Below are positions 27,481 through 35,106 of a stretch of DNA of 64,000 nucleotides, piece by piece. Location of the stretch: the NCBI GenBank assembly GCA_026417495.1, contig JAOADD010000075.1, positions 1 through 64,000 of the forward strand, given 5' to 3'. The notes below the pieces were generated by a model. It did no database searches. It was not told the DNA's origin and saw only the letters and a list, made by a program, of their open reading frames with translations. The position numbers and the translations under genes were made by a program. Each line of letters begins with the position of its first letter. Within the stretch, counting starts at the first letter, position 1. Origin of the DNA: Ignavibacteria bacterium. GTDB lineage: Bacteria > Bacteroidota > Ignavibacteria > Tepidaquicellales > Tepidaquicellaceae.

Positions 27481-29346
27481 ATGACCGAAGAATTAGAATT
27501 ACAAAAAGAAAATCAACCTGAAAAAGCTCAGGGAGAAGAGAAACAGACTGACACAAAATCTTTGCATGGTGAATACAGCGAAGAAGAATTTCAAACAATG
27601 TTAAAATTGTATGAAAAAACTTTTAATGTAATAAAAGAAAATGAAGTCGTCAAAGGGAAAATAGTTGCTATTCATGGGGAAGATGTTCTAATAGACATTG
27701 GATCAAAATCTGACGGTAGGGTTTCAATAAATGAATTTTCTGACCCAAGTGAACTTGTAATAGGAAATGAAGTAGAAGTATTTCTTGAAAAAATAGAAGA
27801 TAAAGAAGGACAATTAGTTCTTTCTAAGAAAAAAGCAGATTCCATTAAAAATTGGGATAAAATTGTTGAAGCTCATAAAAATGGAACTGTTATTAAGGGT
27901 AAATGTACAAAAAGAATTAAGGGTGGATTTGTTGTTGATATTAATGGATTAAGTGCATTTTTACCTGGTTCACAAATTGATACAAAACCGATTAGAGACT
28001 ATGATGAATATGTAAACAAAGTAATGGATTTCAAAGTAATCAAGATTAACAATGCTATCGAGAATATAATTGTTTCTCATAAAATACTGATTGAAGAATC
28101 AATGGCAGGTCAGCGCGAAGAATTATTGAAGACAATTAAAAAAGGAATGGTACTTAAAGCAACTGTAAAAGCAATTACTGATTTTGGTGTATTTGTTGAT
28201 TTAGGTGGCTTAGATGGATTAATTCACATTACTGACTTGTCTTGGGGAAGGATAAATCACCCGAGTGATGTAGTAAAACTTGATGAAGAAATAGATGTAT
28301 ATGTAATAGAATTTGATGAAGAAAAGCAAAGAGTATATCTCGGATTAAAACAACTTCAACCACATCCATGGGAAAATATTCAGGAAAAATATAAAGTAGG
28401 TGATAGAGTTTCAGGAAAAGTTGTATCACTTACTGAATATGGCGCATTTATAGAAATAGAAAAAGGTATTGAAGGATTAATTCACATCAGCGAGATGTCT
28501 TGGACACAACATATCACCAATCCAAGTCAGATGGTTACAATGGGACAGGTTGTAGATGCTCAGATTCTCAATATTGATTATGAAAATAGAAAACTATCGC
28601 TTGGGATGAAACAATTAACACCAAATCCATGGCAAAGTATTCTTGACAAATACCCGATTGGTACTAAACAGAAAGGTAAAATATGCAATATACAAAACTT
28701 TGGAATATTTGTGGAATTAGAAGAAGGTATAGATGGATTAATACATATTTCAGACTTATCTTGGACAAAGAAAATATTTAATCTCAATGAATTTGCAAAA
28801 ATAGGTGATGAAATAGAAGTTGTTATTTTAGGAATCGACATACCAAATCAAAGAATATCACTAGGACACAAGCAATTATTTGAAAACCCATGGGATAAAT
28901 TAGAAGAAAAATACAAACCAGGATTTGAAACTGAATGCAAAATAGTAAGACCAATTGAGAAAGGGGTTATTGTAGAACTACCTGATGATGTCCATGCTTT
29001 TATCCCTGCTTCTCAATTTTCAATATCAACAATTAAAAATCTTGCGGAAATTTTTAAAGCTGATGATAAATTAAAAGCAGAAGTAATTGAATTTGATAAA
29101 GCGAATAAAAAAATTGTGCTTTCTGTAATTGAGTATTTGAAAGATAAAGACCAAAAAGAAATTGATGAATACATTGAAAAATTTAAATTACCTAAAAAAT
29201 TTACAGTTAAAGATTTAATAGAAAAAACCAGAAGTTATGAATCAGAAGTAATAGATTTTAAAATTGAAGATATAATTGGAGATGATACGGCCATAATAAA
29301 TACTCCTCCTTCTCAAGATACAAATCATAATTCACCCGAAAATTAA
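27481..29346 (+). CDS. rpsA: 30S ribosomal protein S1
   Basis: Ribosomal protein S1, which binds mRNA at the platform of the 30S subunit. It has six S1 (OB-fold) domains, roughly at residues 55-118, 135-203, 221-290, 305-378, 393-465 and 480-550. Domains 3-5 are the most canonical, e.g. TDFGVFVDLGGLDGLIHITD, EYGAFIEIEKGIEGLIHIS and NFGIFVELEEGIDGLIHIS. The acidic N- and C-terminal tails are typical. The 621-residue length matches the FCB group. AAAGGA sits about 11 nt before the ATG, and a stem-loop lies just upstream. A strong terminator ends the cmk-rpsA unit. Confidence 0.95.
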   Translation: MTEELELQKENQPEKAQGEEKQTDTKSLHGEYSEEEFQTMLKLYEKTFNVIKENEVVKGKIVAIHGEDVLIDIGSKSDGRVSINEFSDPSELVIGNEVEVFLEKIEDKEGQLVLSKKKADSIKNWDKIVEAHKNGTVIKGKCTKRIKGGFVVDINGLSAFLPGSQIDTKPIRDYDEYVNKVMDFKVIKINNAIENIIVSHKILIEESMAGQREELLKTIKKGMVLKATVKAITDFGVFVDLGGLDGLIHITDLSWGRINHPSDVVKLDEEIDVYVIEFDEEKQRVYLGLKQLQPHPWENIQEKYKVGDRVSGKVVSLTEYGAFIEIEKGIEGLIHISEMSWTQHITNPSQMVTMGQVVDAQILNIDYENRKLSLGMKQLTPNPWQSILDKYPIGTKQKGKICNIQNFGIFVELEEGIDGLIHISDLSWTKKIFNLNEFAKIGDEIEVVILGIDIPNQRISLGHKQLFENPWDKLEEKYKPGFETECKIVRPIEKGVIVELPDDVHAFIPASQFSISTIKNLAEIFKADDKLKAEVIEFDKANKKIVLSVIEYLKDKDQKEIDEYIEKFKLPKKFTVKDLIEKTRSYESEVIDFKIEDIIGDDTAIINTPPSQDTNHNSPEN

Positions 29347-29381
29347 GGTAAAAAAATTAACAATAAAAATTTATTTTATAT

Positions 29382-29415
29382 ACCCGATAGTTATCATTAC
29401 TATCGGGTTTTTTTT
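29382..29415 (+). terminator. Rho-independent terminator after rpsA
   Basis: Inverted repeat ACCCGATAG / CTATCGGGT with a 9-nt loop, followed by eight T. Confidence 0.92.
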
Positions 29416-29484
29416 ATTATTATGAAGTGATTTAATCAATATATATAACTAATTTTGTATAGTAATAAGATAATTTGAATTAAT

Positions 29485-30147
29485 ATGACAAAATACGGCA
29501 AAGATGTAATTTGGAAAGCGTTTTTCATTTCTGTCTCTTTAATATTTATTTCATTTATAATTCAAGTAAAACAAGTAAGGATTACATTACTTATCATTTC
29601 ATTGTTAATTTTAGCATTTACTTTATTCTTTTTTAGAGACCCAGAAAGAAAAATTATTGAAGGGAATAAATCATTCAAATCAATATTATCTCCCGCAGAT
29701 GGCAAAATTGTTAGAATAGAAAAAGTGAACAATTTTTACAGAGAAATATTACAAGATGAATACTATAATCTCGTAAGTATATTTCTATCACCCTTAAATG
29801 TCCATGTTAACAGAATACCAATATCTGGAAAAATAATTTATATAAAACATATAAAAGGAAAATTTAAAGCTGCTTTTAAGGATAAATCATCAGAGTTAAA
29901 CGAAAGAACTGAAATTGCTATAGATACAGGAGAAAAAATAATTTTATTTCGACAGGTTGCTGGTTTTCTTGCAAGAAGAATTGTTTGCGACTTAAAAGAA
30001 GGAGAAGAAGTAACATCAGGTATGAGATTTGGTATGATAAAATTTGGCTCTCGTGTAGATTTGTTTATACCAATAAATTCGGAAATAACAGTTAAAATTG
30101 GAGAAAAAGTAAAAGCTGGAGTAACAATTTTAGCAAAACTTAATTAG
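29485..30147 (+). CDS. psd: Phosphatidylserine decarboxylase, pyruvoyl-dependent
   Basis: Psd decarboxylates phosphatidylserine to phosphatidylethanolamine at the inner membrane. It is the short (220-residue) form common in Bacteroidetes. Two membrane segments occupy residues about 13-50. Then come the FRDPERK and SPADGK (69-74) motifs, NVHVNR with His107, and the self-cleavage site at Gly188-Ser189 (IKFGSRVD), where Ser becomes the pyruvoyl cofactor. The pssA gene follows immediately (no gap), making a two-step serine-to-PE pathway. A TAATTTTG element at 29450 could be the -7 box of its promoter. Confidence 0.93.
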   Translation: MTKYGKDVIWKAFFISVSLIFISFIIQVKQVRITLLIISLLILAFTLFFFRDPERKIIEGNKSFKSILSPADGKIVRIEKVNNFYREILQDEYYNLVSIFLSPLNVHVNRIPISGKIIYIKHIKGKFKAAFKDKSSELNERTEIAIDTGEKIILFRQVAGFLARRIVCDLKEGEEVTSGMRFGMIKFGSRVDLFIPINSEITVKIGEKVKAGVTILAKLN

Positions 30148-30864
30148 ATGATATTTAGTAAAAAATTTATCCCTAGTTTATTTACTATTCTAAACGCTAT
30201 CTGTGGGTTTATATCTGTTATTGAAAGTTCGAAAGGTGAATTCGTCTCTTCTGCTTTATTTATTATCTATGCAGGTATGTTTGATTTCTTTGATGGTATC
30301 ATTGCTAGGTTTTTAAAGTCATCTAGTAAATTTGGAGTTGAATTAGATTCTTTAGCTGATGTTATATCTTTTGGTCTTGCACCTTCAGTTTTAGTATATA
30401 ATGTATATTTTCATACATATAATCAAATAGGAATTTTGTTTTCAGCACTATTTTTAATTTTCTCCGCTTTAAGACTCGCAAGATTTAATGTCGAGTTAGT
30501 TGGAACAGACAAAGAAAAATTTCTAGGACTCCCAACACCAGTCGTAGCATTCACTACTTGCTCTTATTTACTATTATACCATAATAAAATTTTCTCAATA
30601 GAATTAAGTAAGTTTCTTATATTTATACTGTCATTAGTAATACCTGTCTTGATGATTACAAAAATTGAATATCTCACATTTCCTAAAGTAAATAAAAAAT
30701 TCATTATTGAACACCCTTTCAAATTTTCCTTTCTAATTTTTATAATCTTCATAACAATTATAACTAAAGGGTATGCTGCTTTTCCCCTATGTGTTTTATA
30801 TGTTCTTTCAGGGATTTTCAATGAAATAAAAAGAATTATAATCAAGACAACACATAAAAAATAA
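30148..30864 (+). CDS. pssA: CDP-diacylglycerol-serine O-phosphatidyltransferase
   Basis: A membrane-embedded CDP-alcohol phosphatidyltransferase of 238 residues that makes phosphatidylserine. The catalytic motif DG(x)2AR(x)8G(x)3D(x)3D is complete: Asp46, Asp49-Gly50, Ala53-Arg54, Gly63, Asp67 and Asp71. About six hydrophobic helices follow. The start directly abuts the psd stop, so the two are coupled and the gene's substrate is taken as serine. The 3' end faces the convergent ABC-domain gene across about 105 bp. Confidence 0.9.
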   Translation: MIFSKKFIPSLFTILNAICGFISVIESSKGEFVSSALFIIYAGMFDFFDGIIARFLKSSSKFGVELDSLADVISFGLAPSVLVYNVYFHTYNQIGILFSALFLIFSALRLARFNVELVGTDKEKFLGLPTPVVAFTTCSYLLLYHNKIFSIELSKFLIFILSLVIPVLMITKIEYLTFPKVNKKFIIEHPFKFSFLIFIIFITIITKGYAAFPLCVLYVLSGIFNEIKRIIIKTTHKK

Positions 30865-30970
30865 TCAGGTTTATTATAATTTAATTCCCTTTAATGTTGA
30901 ATGTAAAAATATTATACAAAATAGTAGTCTATACAACTATAGGTAAAAAATCTACTGCTGATTTTAAACA

Positions 30971-31999
30971 TTAAGTTGATTCTAAATCCGATTCTAATTT
31001 CAATCTTCTTGATATATCACGAATTGAAGTGATATTCTCAAGGAGTTCTGGAAGGTACTCAGTAGCTGTGATAAAAGTCCACAAATAAGCCACAATAGAA
31101 TATAACTCTCCCGCTGAAAACTCATCAAGTTCTACTGACACATACAGGATAACTAAAAAGATAATCATAAAAGAAACTCTTATTACAGAAAAATTAAATG
31201 CACCCCAATTAGCAATTTTCTTTTGAGGTTTTGCTAAATTGCTGAAATATTTTGATATCAAAATGGAGTCTTTCTGTGAGAATATTTCAAAGATTTTCTC
31301 ATACTCATCATGAAATTCCTTTTGCAATGGCATTACTCTTTTAAAATATAATTTGTTTGTAAAATATATAGGTATTATTATGAACAAGCATGTGAGTGAA
31401 ATACGCCAATCAAAATAGTATAGCGCAATAAGAGCACCAATTGTATTAATAATATTTTCAATTATTTCAGGAGCTCTATATTGCATAAACACAATAAATT
31501 GGTATGATAATTCAACTCTTGCTGTAGTTTTAGAAGTAGGAATATTTTTTCTAAATGAATTACGGCTAATTATAGTAGCTATTTTAGTATAAATTTTTAG
31601 GAATATCTTAGGGTCTACTGACCTTCTTAATGCTCCAACACCAGAATTGATAGCAAAAGCAAAAAGCCAAATTGATAATGGAAATAATATTGAAATTTCA
31701 GGGTTTTCATTAAATTTTATTTTTAAAGAATCGAATAATGATGTATTTTTTTCTCCTGCACCCTCTCCTGAAATAAATTCCTCATATTCTGAAAGTTCAA
31801 GTTTCTTTTCTTCCTCGGTTTTTGTAGTATCTTCTAATATTTTCTTTTCCTTCTTGATAATCTGAACATCAATAACGGCATCTATTACTTTACCAAATAT
31901 AAATGGTTCTACAATCCAGGCAATGTTTTCTATAATAACAAGACTTAATGCAAGTAAGATTAAATTTCTATATCCTTTAATTATAGCAAAAAGATTCAT
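30971..31999 (-). CDS. ABC transporter six-helix domain without an ATPase
   Basis: A 342-residue membrane protein that looks like an ABC exporter transmembrane domain but stops before any nucleotide-binding domain. It has six hydrophobic helices, and a 70-residue charged insertion (about 45-115) in the first periplasmic loop, rich in Glu/Lys. There is no Walker A, LSGGQ or Walker B. It resembles the PF13748 class of stand-alone ABC six-helix domains. It ends cleanly at a stop codon with no ATPase remnant after it. No partner ATPase is next to it, so its function is open. Confidence 0.65.
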   Translation of the reverse strand: MNLFAIIKGYRNLILLALSLVIIENIAWIVEPFIFGKVIDAVIDVQIIKKEKKILEDTTKTEEEKKLELSEYEEFISGEGAGEKNTSLFDSLKIKFNENPEISILFPLSIWLFAFAINSGVGALRRSVDPKIFLKIYTKIATIISRNSFRKNIPTSKTTARVELSYQFIVFMQYRAPEIIENIINTIGALIALYYFDWRISLTCLFIIIPIYFTNKLYFKRVMPLQKEFHDEYEKIFEIFSQKDSILISKYFSNLAKPQKKIANWGAFNFSVIRVSFMIIFLVILYVSVELDEFSAGELYSIVAYLWTFITATEYLPELLENITSIRDISRRLKLESDLEST

Positions 32000-32119
32000 A
32001 AGTAAATTTAACTTAATTATATAAAAATTTATATTCTATATTAATCAAATATTTTATAAAAATGACTTTTTTATTGAACACACAAAGAATATAGATCTGT
32101 AACTTAAAAATTCATTTAT

Positions 32120-32914
32120 ATGAAAAATAAAATAATTATTGCTCTTTTAATTTTCATAATCTTTTTTTCTTGTAAAGAGGAAAAATACCCAATCAACATT
32201 TACAGATATTATTTAGGAAATAGAGGCAATTACAATTTATGGATTATAGACGGAACATTAATTAGAAAAGAAATATTTTCCGATTTTATTTATGGTGGAA
32301 ATCCCGAAGTATATAAATTTATACCAGAAGGTGAAATCTGGATTGATAACTCTATTAACTGCGAAGAACTTGAATTAACAATTTTGCATGAAATAAATGA
32401 AAGTAAATTGATGAAAGAACATGGAATGACATATTTAGATGCTCATGATTCATCACTTTCGGTTGAACTGCAAATGCGAAAACATTTTTCTGAAACAGCC
32501 AAAAGACATGAATCATTACTTGACTCGGTTTCAACAATTGATATCGATTCAATCAAAGAAATCTCTTCACTCCCAGACAAAATAAAATTAGAAAATATTT
32601 ATAGGCAATTATATAATCAAATTGATAGTATTTTTGTATGGATCGTTGACGGATACAGGATTAGACAAGAACTATACCCCGATTTTGGATTTGGTGGAAA
32701 TTATTTTGAATATTACTTTATTCCAAAAAATGAAATTTGGATTGATGCGCAAATTTCCTGTGAGGAACTGTCATTTACAATTGAACAAGAATTACTCGAA
32801 ATTAATGAAATGAAAAAGGGTAAAAGTTATGATGATGCTTACGAATATGCTCGTTTAGAAATAATTAAGTTAAGAAAGAACAAGTCTTTCATTAAAAATT
32901 ACAAAGAAAATTAA
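32120..32914 (+). CDS. Lipoprotein with a duplicated putative metal-binding domain
   Basis: A 264-residue lipoprotein. The signal peptide ends in a FFSC lipobox with Cys18. The rest is two copies of one domain of about 80 residues, at 40-121 and 173-253. Both share W-x-V/I-DG-x2-IR, then GGN, then E-I-W-I-D, CEEL, and an amphipathic helix. Copy 1 has a possible metal site HEINE (His90, Glu91, Glu94) with His109 downstream. In copy 2 those two His are Gln223 and Tyr241. I do not recognise the family with certainty; HEINE resembles the metal-binding helix of metallopeptidase folds, but this is only suggestive. Confidence 0.6.
   Translation: MKNKIIIALLIFIIFFSCKEEKYPINIYRYYLGNRGNYNLWIIDGTLIRKEIFSDFIYGGNPEVYKFIPEGEIWIDNSINCEELELTILHEINESKLMKEHGMTYLDAHDSSLSVELQMRKHFSETAKRHESLLDSVSTIDIDSIKEISSLPDKIKLENIYRQLYNQIDSIFVWIVDGYRIRQELYPDFGFGGNYFEYYFIPKNEIWIDAQISCEELSFTIEQELLEINEMKKGKSYDDAYEYARLEIIKLRKNKSFIKNYKEN
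32237..32482 (+). repeat. Copy 1 of the duplicated domain (potential metal site intact)
   Basis: Encodes residues 40-121 of the lipoprotein at 32120-32914. It carries the HEINE helix with His90 and a downstream His109. Confidence 0.6.
32636..32878 (+). repeat. Copy 2 of the duplicated domain (potential metal site lost)
   Basis: Encodes residues 173-253 of the same lipoprotein. It aligns with copy 1 throughout, but has Gln223 and Tyr241 in place of the two His. Confidence 0.6.
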
Positions 32915-33112
32915 AGATGAAATTGTATAATTACTTTTATTTGTTAAAATAATTCAGTCAAAAAAAATCTCAAATTTAGTAACAAAATATTAAGTATACA
33001 TGAAAACTAATATAAAATAACTTGGTGTATTCCTTAATTCTATAAAAATTAGTTGTTTATATTATAATTTTTTTATATATTTATTAAAAATAAAAATTTT
33101 CTTACTAAGTTA

Positions 33113-33667
33113 TTGAAAAAAGAGATATTTTATTTACCTAATTTGCTGTCTTTTTTGAGAATCTTAGCTATTGTGCCAACAGCTATTTTGATGTTAAACA
33201 ATTTGGACAGATATAGAATATATGTAATTATATTATTGATTTTTATATGGCTTACAGATACATTAGATGGTTATATAGCTAGAAAGTTTAATATGATTAC
33301 AGAAACAGGAAAAATTATTGACCCATTAGCAGATAAGTTATGTATAATAGTTATAGGTATCATAGTATTTAAATTAGATTTAATACCTTTATGGTTCTTG
33401 ATAATAATTATAGTAAGAGATTTACTAATTCTTTTATTTGGGTTATATACCACGGTTAAATATAAAATAACTTTGATGTCAAACTATCCTGGAAAGGTTG
33501 CAGCATTAATGATTGGAATAATTCTATTATTATCAATAACTAATATTGAACTTTTAAAAACAATTAACAGTTATTTAATATATATAGCAATTTTGTTAAT
33601 TTTATATTCTACATACATTTATTTAAAAAGATTTTTAAAAACCATAGGAGATAAAAAATATGAATAA
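33113..33667 (+). CDS. pgsA: CDP-diacylglycerol-glycerol-3-phosphate 3-phosphatidyltransferase
   Basis: PgsA makes phosphatidylglycerol phosphate, the precursor of phosphatidylglycerol and cardiolipin, in the inner membrane. It is 184 residues. The CDP-alcohol motif is complete: Asp49, Asp52-Gly53, Ala56-Arg57, Gly66, Asp70 and Asp74. PNLLSFLRI at residues 9-17 and IDPLADK are characteristic of PgsA. The start is TTG; no ATG fits the N-terminus. The HU gene overlaps its end by 8 bp. Confidence 0.9.
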   Translation: MKKEIFYLPNLLSFLRILAIVPTAILMLNNLDRYRIYVIILLIFIWLTDTLDGYIARKFNMITETGKIIDPLADKLCIIVIGIIVFKLDLIPLWFLIIIIVRDLLILLFGLYTTVKYKITLMSNYPGKVAALMIGIILLLSITNIELLKTINSYLIYIAILLILYSTYIYLKRFLKTIGDKKYE

Positions 33668-33992
33668 CGAGCAAAATCAAACACGGGTTCCAACATTAAC
33701 AAGAAAAGATGTTGAGAAAAAGATGGATGAAAAACTTGCGGGAAAAAAGCTGACGAAAAAATTAATCGTGGATTCGCTTTTTGAATCTTTGAGAGAATTA
33801 ATTATGACAGCAAACCCCGTCATTAGAATAGAGATAAGAGACTTCGGTGTTTTTGAAGTTAAGAAGACTAAACCTAAACCAAAAGCAAGAAACCTAAAGA
33901 CTGGTGAGTTTGTATATGTACCCGGTAGAAGAAAGATGCATTTTAAACCTGGAAAAATATTAAAGAATTTCTTAAAAGAAAAGACAGACTAA
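33660..33992 (+). CDS. HU/IHF-family DNA-binding protein
   Basis: A 110-residue histone-like protein with an N-terminal extension of about 15 residues. It has the alpha-helical dimer part (TRKDVEKKMDEKL, LTKKLIVDSLFESL) and the beta-arm signature IRDFGVFEVKKTKPKPKARN, followed by GEFVYVPGRRKMHFKPGK. The family bends DNA and compacts the chromosome. It overlaps pgsA by 8 bp and precedes ruvX by 18 bp. Confidence 0.9.
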   Translation: MNNEQNQTRVPTLTRKDVEKKMDEKLAGKKLTKKLIVDSLFESLRELIMTANPVIRIEIRDFGVFEVKKTKPKPKARNLKTGEFVYVPGRRKMHFKPGKILKNFLKEKTD

Positions 33993-34010
33993 TTCTGAAC
34001 TAAAATTTTG

Positions 34011-34475
34011 ATGTCTGCTAATATAAAGGATAAGTATCTTGCTTTTGACTTCGGTCTTAAAAGAATCGGGGTCGCAATAAGTGATGAAAATAAACTTATT
34101 GCATTTCCAAGAGACTATCTAATTAATGAAAAAGATGTTTTCGATAAAATAATTGATATAAGTAAAAAAGAAAACATTTCCAAGATAATAATCGGTCTAC
34201 CAATAAATTTTAAATCCAAAGAAACAGAAATTACAAAGAAAGCTAAGGATTTTGGAAATAAATTAGAATTATTAATAAAATTAAAAAAACTTAACATAGA
34301 AATATTATTTTATGATGAAAGATTTACAAGCTCAATTGCTCAGGATAAGATGATTAATTCAGACTATAGTAGGAAAAAAAGAAGAGAGAAAGGCATTCTT
34401 GATTCTTTATCTGCTCAAATAATATTACAAGACTATTTAGATAAAGAAAAAAGAATTAAAAATGTATCTGGTTGA
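34011..34475 (+). CDS. ruvX: Putative pre-16S rRNA nuclease, YqgF/RuvX family
   Basis: RNase H-like protein implicated in 16S rRNA 5' maturation. It has AFDFGLKRIGVAISD with the first catalytic Asp, IIIGLP, and FYDERFTS with the second acid, then a C-terminal DSLSAQIILQDYL helix with the third. At 154 residues it is of normal size. A TTG directly before the ATG at 34011 is in frame but less likely. The next gene overlaps by 14 bp. The usual yqgE partner sits 3.3 kb away rather than adjacent. Confidence 0.9.
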   Translation: MSANIKDKYLAFDFGLKRIGVAISDENKLIAFPRDYLINEKDVFDKIIDISKKENISKIIIGLPINFKSKETEITKKAKDFGNKLELLIKLKKLNIEILFYDERFTSSIAQDKMINSDYSRKKRREKGILDSLSAQIILQDYLDKEKRIKNVSG

Positions 34476-35106
34476 ATTACATAACATAATTGAAAATGGG
34501 GAAAACTCAAAAGTAGAATTTAAAAGAAAATTCACTGAACCTGATAAAATAGCAAAGGAAATGGTAGCCTTTGCTAATACAAAGGGTGGTATGATTCTAT
34601 TTGGGGTTGATGATGACAGAGAAATAGTTGGGATTGAAAGTGAAAAAAGTGAACTCGAACTAATTGATATTGCAGCAAAGTTCCATTGTGAACCAGAAAT
34701 TGATTATAACACTGAGATTGTATGTATAAAAAACAAAGATGTTTTAATAATTCACATCCCCGAAAGTAAGAATAAACCCCATTATTTGATTAACGAATCT
34801 GACTCAACTCAAAACAAAGTATATATAAGAAATAAAGATAAAAGTGTTATAGCATCAAGAGAAACTATAAGTATTTTGAAATACTCAAATCCAGATTCCA
34901 AACCATTTATTTTTTCACTTGGTAAAATTGAAAAGCAGCTAATAGAACTACTGAAAACAAAGGATAGAATTACAGTTAAAGAATTCAAAAAAATTGCAAA
35001 TATTTCTGAAAGAAGAGCCAGTAGAACAATTGTAAATCTAATACGGGCTGGAATACTTTTTCATCACATTGATGGAGAGTACGAGTATTTTACTTTGATA
35101 GATTAA
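34462..35106 (+). CDS. AlbA_2 (Schlafen-type) regulator with C-terminal winged helix
   Basis: A 214-residue protein with an N-terminal AlbA_2 domain (residues about 8-130). Typical features are the SKVEFKRKF box and the ANTKGGMILFGVDDDR motif. The C-terminal 70 residues form a helix-turn-helix-like region (ITVKEFKKIANISERRASRTIVNLI). Such proteins are thought to be DNA-binding regulators. It overlaps ruvX by 14 bp and its 3' end overlaps the convergent ftcD by 4 bp. Confidence 0.75.
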   Translation: MYLVELHNIIENGENSKVEFKRKFTEPDKIAKEMVAFANTKGGMILFGVDDDREIVGIESEKSELELIDIAAKFHCEPEIDYNTEIVCIKNKDVLIIHIPESKNKPHYLINESDSTQNKVYIRNKDKSVIASRETISILKYSNPDSKPFIFSLGKIEKQLIELLKTKDRITVKEFKKIANISERRASRTIVNLIRAGILFHHIDGEYEYFTLID

